Shown here in pieces: positions 1 to 8,924 of a DNA stretch of 64,000 nt. The DNA is taken from the NCBI GenBank assembly GCA_013151215.1, contig JAADIS010000059.1:1-64000 (forward strand), in the 5' to 3' direction. The position numbers and the translations under genes were made by a program. Position 1 is the stretch's first letter. Each line of letters begins with the position of its first letter. The notes under the pieces are model-generated. The model made no database searches, was not told the origin of the DNA, and saw only the letters and a list, made by a program, of their open reading frames with translations. Source of the DNA: Chlorobiota bacterium. GTDB taxonomy: Bacteria; Bacteroidota; Bacteroidia; Bacteroidales; F082.

Positions 1-1
1 T

Positions 2-85
2 TATGTTTATAAGATTGTCTTCTCGGCATACCCCGATGTAAACGATACACAGGTAAAAACAGGAAAGGTGGTATTGGTGAGGTGA
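2..85 (+). CDS. C-terminal tail of a secreted protein, probable T9SS/gliding-type sorting domain (partial)
   Basis: An open frame enters from the left edge and ends at TGA 83-85, giving 27 residues. The tail starts YVYKIVFS and ends TGKVVLVR. This alternating pattern resembles the last strands of the gliding-motility-associated (type B) C-terminal domain, which targets proteins to the type IX secretion system in Bacteroidota. Only the last strands are visible, so the passenger domain cannot be named. It could also be the end of any other beta-sandwich protein. Confidence 0.55.
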   Translation, partial: YVYKIVFSAYPDVNDTQVKTGKVVLVR

Positions 86-262
86 GGGGATCCGCAAGAC
101 AATGAAGCACGGGTTTTTTTTAAGGTTATTATGAATTAAGACCCAAGAAAACTCGACCAGAAATTCAGTCGATAATTTCAATATACTAAATTTTTGAAAG
201 TTTTTTTATTAATGATGTTTACTTTCAAATAACAAACCGAATATTTCAAGATTATACGCCAT

Positions 263-290
263 AAAAAAAGGCCTATCCGAAAATAGGCCT
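263..290 (-). terminator. Rho-independent terminator of the tRNA-Pro gene
   Basis: On the minus strand an 8-bp perfect stem (AGGCCTAT/ATAGGCCT) with a 6-base loop is followed by a run of seven T. It lies 4 bases past the tRNA 3' end. Confidence 0.85.
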
Positions 291-294
291 TAGG

Positions 295-368
295 TCGGAG
301 TGGTCCGACTCGAACGGACGACCACTTGCACCCCATGCAAGTACGCTAGCCAACTGCGCCACACCCCG
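295..368 (-). tRNA. tRNA-Pro (anticodon GGG)
   Basis: The minus strand folds as a standard cloverleaf. The acceptor arm is CGGGGTG/CACTCCG with one G-T pair, the D stem GCGC/GCGT, the anticodon stem CTTGC/GCAAG with loop ATGGGGT, and the T stem GTCCG/CGGAC. The anticodon GGG, the C1:G72 pair and discriminator A73 all fit proline. CCA is not fully encoded. A terminator follows directly. A TATTTTTG -7-like box on the minus strand (501-508) could be its promoter, about 130 bases upstream. Confidence 0.93.
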
Positions 369-530
369 GTAATTATTTTATTAAAGGCTTGCCATCCCGA
401 TTCCTCGGAAGCGCCACACCCCGTATTATACCCCGGCTTTCATAATTCCCTTTTGTTATCGGGAATATTGCAGCCTTTGTATTTTCCGTAAAAAGGACTG
501 CAAAAATATAAATTTTAGGCTAAACAGGAA

Positions 531-929
531 TTATTTGCCGTCTTTTTTTTCCTCTTGCGGAACAGCAGGTTTTGGCTTTACCTTTTGGCAGGTTTCCAAA
601 TCCTTGCCCAACTCAAGTCCCAGGTCCCTCAACTTGTTCAACTGTACCGTGTCCGACTTATATTTAGCATTAAAATACTTCTTGGTTTTGACTATCATCT
701 TGAAATTGTCGCTCTTCTGCTTGCGCAATGTGAGATCGGAGCGGGTCTCAAGCATTTTCTTCTCGATCAGCAATTTATTGCAATCCACCTCCGCCATGAC
801 CAAAGCATCGGCATTTTTCTTTTCCCTGGCCAAATATCTGGCCTTGGCTTCCCCGCTTAGAGGCAGGCTGCTGCATGAAGTGAGCATGGCAACAACAAAC
901 AAACTTAAAACAATAATTATCCTGTACAT
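531..929 (-). CDS. Small lipoprotein of unknown function, basic and coiled-coil-like
   Basis: This 132-residue protein begins MYRIIIVLSLFVVAMLTSCSS, a lipoprotein signal with the lipobox cysteine at residue 19. The mature part is rich in Lys, Glu and Leu, looks helical, and ends in a Lys/Pro/Glu tail. The start at 929 is chosen over an in-frame ATG 48 bases upstream for two reasons: AAGGA lies just before it, and a TAAATTTG -7 box (954-961) falls inside the longer frame. I do not recognise the family. It probably sits in a membrane facing the periplasm. Confidence 0.7.
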   Translation of the reverse strand: MYRIIIVLSLFVVAMLTSCSSLPLSGEAKARYLAREKKNADALVMAEVDCNKLLIEKKMLETRSDLTLRKQKSDNFKMIVKTKKYFNAKYKSDTVQLNKLRDLGLELGKDLETCQKVKPKPAVPQEEKKDGK

Positions 930-953
930 AAATATATCCTTGAATGAGAATTG

Positions 954-961
954 CAAATTTA
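954..961 (-). promoter_or_regulatory. -7 promoter element of the small lipoprotein gene
   Basis: TAAATTTG on the minus strand matches the Bacteroidota -7 consensus TAnnTTTG. It lies 24 bases before the chosen ATG. No clear -33 TTG is seen at the usual spacing. Confidence 0.5.
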
Positions 962-1053
962 AACATATTAAAGACATAATGTCACTTAAACAATCTTAAA
1001 ATCATTTGGCACTTTAATTGACAAGGGCTACTTTTACATTCTGAGAAAACTTA

Positions 1054-2004
1054 ATGAAAATATATATGGAAACACAAAAATGTTTGATTATAGGATCTGG
1101 CCCTGCCGGATATACAGCGGCCATTTATGCCGCAAGAGCAGATTTAAAGCCAGTTTTATATGAAGGAATGGAACCCGGAGGACAATTGACGACCACCACC
1201 GAAGTTGAAAACTTCCCGGGTTATCCCAATGGCATAGACGGCCCTCAAATGATGGAAGACCTTAAAAATCAAGCAGTAAGGTTTGGAACTGACGCCCGCT
1301 GGGGAATGGTTTCGGAAATTGACACCAGCAACAGGCCCTTTAAAGTTAAAATTGACGACGGCACCGGGCTATTGGCTGAAACTGTTATCATCGCAACAGG
1401 GGCAACAGCCCGCTATCTGGGTCTGGAGTCGGAAGAAAAGTTTAAAGGTGGCGGCGTTTCCGCTTGTGCCACTTGCGACGGATTTTTCTATAAAGGCAAA
1501 GCTGTTGCGGTCATCGGTGGTGGAGATACCGCAGCCGAAGAGGCCACCTACCTTGCCAATCTTGCGAGCAAAGTATATATGGTTCACCGCAGGGACGAAC
1601 TAAGGGCATCGAAAGCCATGGCGAACAGGGTGCTAAACACCCCAAATATAGAAATGCTTTGGGATAGCGAAGTAAAAGAAGTTGTTGGCGTGGAACAAGG
1701 GTTTACAAAAGCCCTGAACGGGGCCATTATCCGCAACAAGAAAACCGGCGAAGAAAGAAAAATCGATATAGAGGGATTTTTTGTAGCAATAGGGCATAAA
1801 CCTAATACCGAGTTGTTTAAAGGGAAACTGGATATGGACGAAACAGGTTACCTGATCACAAAACCTGATTCAACGGCAACGAACGTCCCGGGCATTTTTG
1901 CCGCAGGCGATGTCCAGGACAAACATTTCCGCCAGGCCATTACTGCTGCCGGAACCGGCTGTATGGCAGCCATTGAGGCCGAGAGGTTCCTGGGCGAACA
2001 ATAA
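1054..2004 (+). CDS. trxB: Thioredoxin-disulfide reductase
   Basis: TrxB passes electrons from NADPH through FAD to thioredoxin in the cytoplasm. The 316-residue protein has the family's usual length. The FAD site GSGPAGYTAAIYAARA is near the N-terminus, the redox pair CATC is at residues 138-141, the NADPH site VIGGGDTAAEEATYL follows, and the C-terminal FAD motif is GIFAAGDVQDKHFRQ. A second ATG four codons in (METQKC) could be the true start. A terminator hairpin follows, so the gene is probably transcribed alone. All catalytic features are intact. Confidence 0.95.
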   Translation: MKIYMETQKCLIIGSGPAGYTAAIYAARADLKPVLYEGMEPGGQLTTTTEVENFPGYPNGIDGPQMMEDLKNQAVRFGTDARWGMVSEIDTSNRPFKVKIDDGTGLLAETVIIATGATARYLGLESEEKFKGGGVSACATCDGFFYKGKAVAVIGGGDTAAEEATYLANLASKVYMVHRRDELRASKAMANRVLNTPNIEMLWDSEVKEVVGVEQGFTKALNGAIIRNKKTGEERKIDIEGFFVAIGHKPNTELFKGKLDMDETGYLITKPDSTATNVPGIFAAGDVQDKHFRQAITAAGTGCMAAIEAERFLGEQ

Positions 2005-2028
2005 AACTTATGTCGAATCTAACATAAA

Positions 2029-2073
2029 ATGGAAGCCGGACGAAATCAACCCATTCCCGGCTTCCATTTTTTT
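2029..2073 (+). terminator. Rho-independent terminator after trxB
   Basis: An 11-bp stem ATGGAAGCCGG/CCGGCTTCCAT is followed by TTTTTTT. The loop is about 17 bases. Confidence 0.85.
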
Positions 2074-2113
2074 AGGCATATCATCACCTAAAAAATTCAC
2101 AAGTAAAATAACA

Positions 2114-2121
2114 TATCTTTG
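2114..2121 (+). promoter_or_regulatory. -7 promoter element of the CDF transporter gene
   Basis: TATCTTTG matches TAnnTTTG and lies 24 bases before the ATG at 2146. No convincing -33 TTG is present. Confidence 0.5.
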
Positions 2122-2145
2122 TATTGAATAAAAGCATAAAGCTAT

Positions 2146-3066
2146 ATGCACAACAAAGATCGTTCGGCAATAATTTTAAAAGCATCCTGGATAGCGATAG
2201 CAGGCAATGCTTTTTTATCCGTACTGAAAATTGCAGTCGGGCTTGTTTCAGGAAGCATTTCCGTTGTGGCCGACGGTATCGACTCAGCTAGCGACATTGT
2301 AACGTCCCTGATCACATTGGTTACGGCACGCATAATATCAAAACCACCAAACCCGAAATACCCTTATGGATATGGCAAAGCAGACACCGTTGCAACCAAG
2401 GCATTATCGTTCATTATCTTTTTTGCCGGGGCTCAGCTGGCCCTGTCAACCATTACCAAGATCATCAACCCTGTTGAAAGGGAATTACCCGGGATAATAT
2501 CAATTTACGTGATTTTAGTCTCAGTTGTGGGCAAATACGCACTGGCATATTACCTAAACAAAACGGGAAAGCATATCGACAGCTCGATGCTTATCGCCAA
2601 CGGCCGCAACATGCAAAACGATGTCGTCATCTCAATAAGCGTCCTGCTAGGCCTTGTCTTTACCTTCTGGTTCAAACTCTCGATTATTGATGTAATAACA
2701 GCCTTATTAGTAAGTTTTTATATCATGTTTATAGCATTTAAGATTTTCATGGAATCGAATCGCGACTTGATGGACGGCATAGGCGACACCAAAATATACA
2801 ATAAGATCATTGAAATAGTAAAATCTGTTGAAGGAGCCCACAACCCGCACAGGATAAGGGTGAGAAAACTTGCCAATTTATATATTGTTGCTCTCGACAT
2901 GGAAATTGACGGCAAGCTGAGCCTGACAGAAGCCCATTCAATAAGTCAGGAAGTAGATGAACTAATAAAACGGGAAATAAATAATGTTTACGATGTGCTT
3001 ATCCACATCGACCCGAAAGGAATAAAAGAGGATGAGGCTTATGGCGTCTCGGAAGTTGATTTATAG
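2146..3066 (+). CDS. Cation diffusion facilitator (CDF) family divalent metal transporter
   Basis: CDF proteins export divalent metals across the inner membrane in exchange for protons. The 306 residues contain about six hydrophobic segments (residues 10-215) and a C-terminal cytoplasmic ZT-dimer-like domain (about 215-306) that includes HPHRIRVRKL. The transport site in helix 2 is DSASD (46-50). In helix 5 the usual HxxxD is replaced by NMQND (155-159), giving a D-D-N-D set rather than the zinc/iron-type D-D-H-D. This could shift selectivity, perhaps towards manganese, but that is inference. The gene has its own -7 box and stands alone between terminated neighbours. Confidence 0.9.
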   Translation: MHNKDRSAIILKASWIAIAGNAFLSVLKIAVGLVSGSISVVADGIDSASDIVTSLITLVTARIISKPPNPKYPYGYGKADTVATKALSFIIFFAGAQLALSTITKIINPVERELPGIISIYVILVSVVGKYALAYYLNKTGKHIDSSMLIANGRNMQNDVVISISVLLGLVFTFWFKLSIIDVITALLVSFYIMFIAFKIFMESNRDLMDGIGDTKIYNKIIEIVKSVEGAHNPHRIRVRKLANLYIVALDMEIDGKLSLTEAHSISQEVDELIKREINNVYDVLIHIDPKGIKEDEAYGVSEVDL

Positions 3067-3134
3067 AAGCCTATATTAACATTCCGCACTTGATATTTTA
3101 TTAAAACTTATCAGCCCGCTAATGTTTCCTTTTC

Positions 3135-3142
3135 TATATTTG
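3135..3142 (+). promoter_or_regulatory. -7 promoter element of purL
   Basis: TATATTTG is a perfect TAnnTTTG. It lies downstream of the most upstream in-frame ATG (3122), so it decides against that start and supports the ATG at 3173 (or 3155). Confidence 0.6.
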
Positions 3143-3172
3143 CAGCCGTACTTAATGACAAACCGTTTTAAT

Positions 3173-6100
3173 ATGATATCACTCTTCCACATAGGCAACA
3201 AACATTATTTTCTTGTTAAGTCATCGGCAAAACTTGATTTCGAGGTTGTAGAAAAACTAAAGTGGCTATTTGGCGGGGCCCTTAGGATCGACGATATCAA
3301 GCTGGACGCTTTTTTTGTTGGCCCGCGCAAGGAAATGATCACCCCCTGGAGCACCAATGCAGTTGAGATTTGCCAGAACATGGGCATAGAAGTGATTGAA
3401 CGTATAGAGGAATTTACACAGGTTGATTCAAAGGATGCCCGATTCGACCCAATGCTTCAGCAATTTTATGACGGGATAGACCAGACGACTTTTGATATTC
3501 CCGCCCAAGCGGAAGAAACAAAATATATCGACGATGTGGAGTCGTATAATAAAGAAGAAGGCCTGGCAATGAGTGCCGACGAGGTGGAGTACTTAAATTC
3601 CGTAAGCGATAAATTAGGCCGTAAGCTTACCGATTCGGAGATATATGGCTTTGCTCAGATAAATTCCGAACACTGCAGGCATAAAATATTCAACGGCACT
3701 TTCATTATCGACGGCCAAGAAATGAAAGAGAGCCTATTCGCATTGATAAAAAAAACATCCAAACATAGCCCCCAGGGCTTGGTATCGGCCTATAAGGACA
3801 ATGTGGCCTTTGTTGTCGGCCCCAAAACAGAACAATTTGCACCTCGCACACAAAGCACCTCCGATTTTTTCCAAATTACTGATATCGAGACTGTTTTATC
3901 GCTTAAAGCGGAAACTCATAATTTCCCTACCACCGTCGAACCTTTCAACGGAGCTTCCACAGGATCAGGAGGTGAAATACGCGACAGGCTTGCCGGCGGC
4001 AAGGGAAGCCTACCCCTGGCCGGCACTGCTGTTTATATGACATCATACACACATAAGGACAAAAGCCGCCAATGGGAAAAGAGCGTTGCCGAAAGGCCGT
4101 GGCTTTACCAGACACCGGAGGAAATCTTGATAAAGGCCTCTAACGGGGCCTCGGATTTCGGGAACAAATTCGGACAGCCTTTGATCAACGGCAGCCTGCT
4201 CACCTTCGAACATAAAGAAAACAATAAAACTTTTGGTTTCGACAAGGTGATCATGCTTGCCGGAGGCATAGGTTTTGCAAAAAAAGACGATGCCTTAAAA
4301 GCACGGCCTGAACCCGGCGACATAATTGTTGTTCTTGGAGGCGACAACTACCGGATCGGGATGGGAGGTGGTGCGGTTTCGTCCGTTGCCACGGGTGAAT
4401 ATGGAAATGCCATCGAGCTCAATGCTGTTCAGCGGGCAAACCCGGAGATGCAAAAGCGCGTCATGAATGCCATCCGCGCTATGATAGAGGCCGACAAAAA
4501 CCCCATCATTTCAATTCATGACCACGGAGCCGGCGGGCATCTAAACAGCCTTTCGGAACTTGTTGAAGATACAGGAGCCCTGATTGACGCACGCAAACTG
4601 CCTGTGGGCGACCCCACTCTTTCAGTAAAAGAAATACTGGGCAACGAATCGCAGGAGCGAATGGGCTTGGTCCTTAAAAAAGAAGATTATAAAGCTCTTG
4701 AAAAAATCTGCCACAGGGAAAGGGCCCCCATATATAATGTTGGAGAAGTAAAAGACAATAAGGCATTTGTAATAAAAGCCGATGATTCATGCCCGGTTGA
4801 CCTGAAATTGGAATACCTTTTCGGGAAACCGCCCAAAACAATACTTACCGATAATACTGAAATACCTGATTTCAAGCCTATTAGTTATGAAGAATCCAGC
4901 ATCGAAGAGTATTTGGCCAACGTCATTAAATTAGAAGCCGTTGCTTGTAAAGACTGGCTCACCAACAAAGTTGACCGATCCGTTACAGGGAAGGTGGCAA
5001 TGCAACAATGTACCGGGCCGCTTCAGCTACCGCTGAACAACCTTGGCATCATGGCTCTCGACTATCAGGGGGAAAAAGGTCTTGCGACCGCGATCGGCCA
5101 TGCACCGGCAGCAGCACTTATAAACCCTGAGGCAGGCTCAAGGCTCGCCATAGCCGAAGCCCTCACTAACTTGGTCTGGGCGCCCATAAAAGGCCGTCTC
5201 CCCGGTGTTTCGCTAAGCGCAAACTGGATGTGGCCAGCAAAAAACAAAGGCGAAAACGCCCGCCTGTACACGGCCGTAAGAGCCGTTAGTGATTTTGCCA
5301 TGGCCCTGGGAATAAACATCCCAACAGGAAAAGATTCGCTTTCGATGACTCAGAAGTACCCCGGCGGAAAAATCGTTTATGCTCCAGGAACGGTTATTGT
5401 TTCTGCCGTAGGCGAAGTAAGCGATATAAAGAAAGCAATAAGCACGCGCTTAAACCCAAGGAGCGGCAGCAACATAATCTATATCGACTTCTCGAACAAA
5501 GAACCAGGTCTCGGCGGAAGCAGCCTCGCACAAACGCTCAGCACGCTCGGAAAGAACACTCCTGACGTGGATCCATCATATTTTTCCAGGGCATTTGATA
5601 CTGTTCAGCATTTAATTAGCAAGGATTTGATAGTCTCCGGCCACGATGTTTCTTCCGGTGGGCTAATAACAACTTTGTTGGAAATGAATTTCCCCAATGT
5701 TATAGGGGGCATGCAAATAGACATCAGTAGTTTCGGGCAGGACTCCACCATGGCCTTGTTTAACGAAAGCCCCGCTATTGTTGTCCAGGTGGACAAATTA
5801 ACTGAAGTTGAGAAAATTCTCGCCGACAACGACCTGTTATACAAGGTATTAGGCAAAGTACATAATAAAAGGCAATTGTATATAAAATTAAAATCAGGTG
5901 AAATAACATTAGATATCGACGAAGCTCGAAAGAAGTGGTTTGAAAGCTCATATTTGCTCGACAAGAATCAGAGCGGAGCGAAACATGCCCTTGCCCGCTA
6001 TGAGAATTTCGATAAGCAAGATTTAAAATTCCATTTCCCAAAGCATTTTAGCGGAAAGGCCGACGACCTAAGGATAGGGCTCAGCCGAAGGAAACCTAGC

Positions 6101-6859
6101 GGTATTAAAGCGGCAATAATACGCGAGAAAGGAGTGAACGGCGACCGCGAAATGGCTTATGCCATGCACCTTGCCGGCTTTGACGTCAAGGATGTGCACA
6201 TGACCGACCTTATAAACGGAAGAGAGGATTTATCGGAAGTCAATTTCATTGTTTTCGTTGGTGGATTTAGCAATTCCGACGTGCTCGGATCGGCAAAAGG
6301 CTGGGCAGGGGCATTCCTTTATAACAAAAAGGCACGCAAGGCACTTGAGGATTTCTATTCCAGGGAAGATACTTTAAGCCTGGGCGTTTGCAACGGATGC
6401 CAGCTCATGGTCGAACTTGGGCTGATTTATCCCGAACATCCTGAAAAACCAAAAATGCTGCATAACGATTCGGGGAAATTTGAATCCGGGTTTGTAAATG
6501 TTGATGTGAACGAAAATAATTCGGTTATGCTTTCCAGCCTCTCCTGCTCAAAATTAGGTGCCTGGGTGGCGCATGGCGAGGGTAAATTCTCTTTCCCATA
6601 TTATCAGGATCAGTATAATATAGTCATGAAATATTCTTATGGCCAATATCCGGCCAACCCGAACGGCAGCGATTGGTCAACGGCGGCAATCTGCTCGAAC
6701 AATGGTCGTCATTTGGCAATGATGCCACATCTTGAAAGAGCCTTCCTTCCATGGCAATGGCCTTTTTATCCTGAAAACAGGAAAGACGATGAAATTACCC
6801 CATGGATAGAAGCCTTCGTAAACGCCAGAAATTGGGTGAAGACTAAAATTAATGAGTAA
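3173..6859 (+). CDS. purL: Phosphoribosylformylglycinamidine synthase, single-chain
   Basis: PurL makes FGAM from FGAR, ATP and glutamine in purine synthesis. This is the large single-chain form (1228 residues from this start), with a N-terminal domain, two AIR-synthase-type halves and a C-terminal glutaminase. Visible motifs are FAQINSEHCRHKIF, LKAETHNFPTTVEPF, GSGGEIRDR, GKDSLSM, and the glutaminase nucleophile in GVCNGCQLMVELG with HGEGKF. The start at 3173 (MISLFHIGNKHYF) is chosen because a -7 box overlaps the longer frame; 3155 is the alternative. A nitrilase-family gene follows after 29 bases, probably in the same transcript. Confidence 0.96.
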   Translation: MISLFHIGNKHYFLVKSSAKLDFEVVEKLKWLFGGALRIDDIKLDAFFVGPRKEMITPWSTNAVEICQNMGIEVIERIEEFTQVDSKDARFDPMLQQFYDGIDQTTFDIPAQAEETKYIDDVESYNKEEGLAMSADEVEYLNSVSDKLGRKLTDSEIYGFAQINSEHCRHKIFNGTFIIDGQEMKESLFALIKKTSKHSPQGLVSAYKDNVAFVVGPKTEQFAPRTQSTSDFFQITDIETVLSLKAETHNFPTTVEPFNGASTGSGGEIRDRLAGGKGSLPLAGTAVYMTSYTHKDKSRQWEKSVAERPWLYQTPEEILIKASNGASDFGNKFGQPLINGSLLTFEHKENNKTFGFDKVIMLAGGIGFAKKDDALKARPEPGDIIVVLGGDNYRIGMGGGAVSSVATGEYGNAIELNAVQRANPEMQKRVMNAIRAMIEADKNPIISIHDHGAGGHLNSLSELVEDTGALIDARKLPVGDPTLSVKEILGNESQERMGLVLKKEDYKALEKICHRERAPIYNVGEVKDNKAFVIKADDSCPVDLKLEYLFGKPPKTILTDNTEIPDFKPISYEESSIEEYLANVIKLEAVACKDWLTNKVDRSVTGKVAMQQCTGPLQLPLNNLGIMALDYQGEKGLATAIGHAPAAALINPEAGSRLAIAEALTNLVWAPIKGRLPGVSLSANWMWPAKNKGENARLYTAVRAVSDFAMALGINIPTGKDSLSMTQKYPGGKIVYAPGTVIVSAVGEVSDIKKAISTRLNPRSGSNIIYIDFSNKEPGLGGSSLAQTLSTLGKNTPDVDPSYFSRAFDTVQHLISKDLIVSGHDVSSGGLITTLLEMNFPNVIGGMQIDISSFGQDSTMALFNESPAIVVQVDKLTEVEKILADNDLLYKVLGKVHNKRQLYIKLKSGEITLDIDEARKKWFESSYLLDKNQSGAKHALARYENFDKQDLKFHFPKHFSGKADDLRIGLSRRKPSGIKAAIIREKGVNGDREMAYAMHLAGFDVKDVHMTDLINGREDLSEVNFIVFVGGFSNSDVLGSAKGWAGAFLYNKKARKALEDFYSREDTLSLGVCNGCQLMVELGLIYPEHPEKPKMLHNDSGKFESGFVNVDVNENNSVMLSSLSCSKLGAWVAHGEGKFSFPYYQDQYNIVMKYSYGQYPANPNGSDWSTAAICSNNGRHLAMMPHLERAFLPWQWPFYPENRKDDEITPWIEAFVNARNWVKTKINE

Positions 6860-6888
6860 ATTAGCATTTTGTTTTTTATTCGATTGAG

Positions 6889-7842
6889 ATGACGGATGTT
6901 TTAAAAGTAGGCATTGCCCAGATTTCGCCAATATGGCTAAACAAGGACAAAACAAACAAAAAGATACAATCATTTATCATAGATGCCGGAAAGCGGAAAT
7001 GCGATCTTGTTGTTTTCGGCGAAGCTCTATTGCCGGGATATCCTTTTTGGCTTTCCATGACCCACGCATCGCAATTCGATTCAAAGGTTCAAAAGGAGAT
7101 CCATGCTTATTATATCAGGAATTCCGTAAGTTTAGAACATGGCGACTTAAACAAAATATGCTCATTAGCAGCAAGATACAGTATCGCCATTTACGTCGGA
7201 ATAATTGAGAGGGCCATTGACAGAGGAGGCCACAGCCTGTATTGCTCTTTAGTTTTTATCGACAAACACGGTGTCATAAAATCAGTTCACCGTAAACTTC
7301 AACCAACTTATGAAGAACGCCTGTGCTGGTCGGCAGGAGACGGAAACGGCTTGCAGGTACATTCCGTCAAGAACTTTATGCTGGGAGGCCTAAACTGTTG
7401 GGAAAACTGGATGCCGCTTGCGAGAGCCTCGCTTTATGCAATGGGCGAGAACGTGCACATTGCCGTTTGGCCCGGGTCGAAAAACATAACCCAGGACATA
7501 AGCAGGTTTATCGCAAAAGAAGCGCGATCCTATGTGGTATCCGTTTCAGCCTTGCTGAGAAAGGAAGATATCAACGAACAGATACCTCATCATGAGCTCA
7601 TAAAGGCCAATGCTCCTGATATTATTGCCGACGGGGGTTCGTGCATAATTGCACCCGATGGTGAATTCATTATCAAACCCATAGTAAACCAAGAAGGCTT
7701 ATTTGTTGAGGAACTGGATATCAATACCATATATGAAGAAAGGCAAAACTTTGATCCTTCCGGTCATTATGCACGGCCCGACGTAATGAAATTAACACTC
7801 AACAGGGAAAGGCAATCGGTTTTAAAAACCAATGAGGACTAA
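6889..7842 (+). CDS. Nitrilase-family carbon-nitrogen hydrolase
   Basis: Members hydrolyse nitriles or amides through a Glu-Lys-Cys triad. In this 317-residue protein the triad is visible as E45 (VVFGEALLPGYPFW), K136 (HRKLQPTYEERLCWSAGDG) and C170 (GGLNCWENWMPLAR). The HRKL(x)PT(x)xER and NCWEN(x)MPL signatures fit the true nitrilase branch better than the omega-amidase or NAD-synthase branches. It would be cytoplasmic, since no signal peptide is seen. The stop overlaps the start of the following GH53 gene by one base (TAATG), so the two are translationally coupled. The substrate cannot be deduced. Confidence 0.88.
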   Translation: MTDVLKVGIAQISPIWLNKDKTNKKIQSFIIDAGKRKCDLVVFGEALLPGYPFWLSMTHASQFDSKVQKEIHAYYIRNSVSLEHGDLNKICSLAARYSIAIYVGIIERAIDRGGHSLYCSLVFIDKHGVIKSVHRKLQPTYEERLCWSAGDGNGLQVHSVKNFMLGGLNCWENWMPLARASLYAMGENVHIAVWPGSKNITQDISRFIAKEARSYVVSVSALLRKEDINEQIPHHELIKANAPDIIADGGSCIIAPDGEFIIKPIVNQEGLFVEELDINTIYEERQNFDPSGHYARPDVMKLTLNRERQSVLKTNED

Positions 7843-8900
7843 TGAAATATTTCATGCCACTTATATTGATTTTACTTTTTTCATGTTCCAAACCGTCAAA
7901 AACCGAACCCCAAGACAATTTTACGCTTTCGGCCGACTTATCGTCCTTGCCGATGCTGGAATCGAAAAACATAATCTTTTACGAGGATTCCGTTGCTACC
8001 GGCATGCTAAGGATCATGTATGACAATGGCTTTAGAACTATCAGGATGCGCCTGTGGAAAAACCCTGCGGAAGGGCATTCCGGCTTTGCCGAAGTCAAGG
8101 CATTTGCCAAAAAAGTCCATTCGTACGGAATGAAGGTCTGGTTGAGCGTCCATTATTCCGATACATGGGCCGACCCCGGGCAGCAATCGCCACCGGCAGA
8201 ATGGGAAGGCTTAACTTTTAATGATTTAAAAGACAGCGCCTATAATTATACAGTCAAAATCATGAAGGAAATAAAGCCTGACATCATTCAAATAGGTAAT
8301 GAGATAAATCAGGGTTTTATATTGCCTTATGGCGATATTTATGAAAACGAGGGTGGTTTTTTGGATCTTGTATCTAGATGTTCAAAGGCTGTCCGCGATA
8401 ATTCAAGCGCTAAAATAATGATACATTATGCAGGCTACAAAGGATCCCTGTCATTTTTCTCAAAACTTCAAAACATTGATTACGACCTCATTGGATTGTC
8501 ATATTATCCAATTTGGCATGGCAAGAACCTTGACTCGCTAAAATATATAATGAACTCACTTTCTTCTGCTTACGGCAAGAGAGTTGCCATTGCCGAGACG
8601 GCCTATCCCTTTACCCTTATGTGGAACGACTGGACTAACAACATAGTCGGCATGAAAGACCAACTGATACTCCCTGATTTTCCGGCCACTGAAAATGGCC
8701 AGGGAAAATTTTTTGAAGCGATAGTTAATATGGTAAAAAACGAGGAAATGGGATTTGGCGTTTCATATTGGGGTGCTGAATTAGTGGCATTTAACGGCCC
8801 TGAGGCAAAAGACGGCTCCCCATGGGAAAACCAGGCATTTTTTGATTTTAACAATCAAAGCCTGCCAATCTTAAAAGTTCTGAGTTCCAAAACTCCTTAA
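7842..8900 (+). CDS. GH53 endo-beta-1,4-galactanase, lipoprotein
   Basis: GH53 enzymes cut beta-1,4-galactan, the side chain of pectin. The 352-residue protein has a lipoprotein signal (LLFSC, cysteine 15), so it is probably anchored in a membrane, perhaps facing outward. The acid/base glutamate is E154 in IIQIGNEINQG and the nucleophile is E252 in VAIAETAYPF, at the usual spacing. TIRMRLW and HYSDTWADP are typical of the family. It starts inside the stop of the nitrilase gene. No SusC/SusD pair is nearby, so it is not in a classical polysaccharide utilisation locus here. A MITE lies 24 bases downstream. Confidence 0.92.
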   Translation: MKYFMPLILILLFSCSKPSKTEPQDNFTLSADLSSLPMLESKNIIFYEDSVATGMLRIMYDNGFRTIRMRLWKNPAEGHSGFAEVKAFAKKVHSYGMKVWLSVHYSDTWADPGQQSPPAEWEGLTFNDLKDSAYNYTVKIMKEIKPDIIQIGNEINQGFILPYGDIYENEGGFLDLVSRCSKAVRDNSSAKIMIHYAGYKGSLSFFSKLQNIDYDLIGLSYYPIWHGKNLDSLKYIMNSLSSAYGKRVAIAETAYPFTLMWNDWTNNIVGMKDQLILPDFPATENGQGKFFEAIVNMVKNEEMGFGVSYWGAELVAFNGPEAKDGSPWENQAFFDFNNQSLPILKVLSSKTP

Positions 8901-8924
8901 ACAAGCTGGCTGGTACTTCTATTT

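Noticed and set aside
300-491. 63-residue open frame on the plus strand
   Set aside because: It runs antisense through the tRNA-Pro gene.
535-999. 154-residue open frame on the plus strand opposite the small lipoprotein
   Set aside because: It is antisense to a gene with a clear lipoprotein signal and -7 box, and shows no protein-like features.
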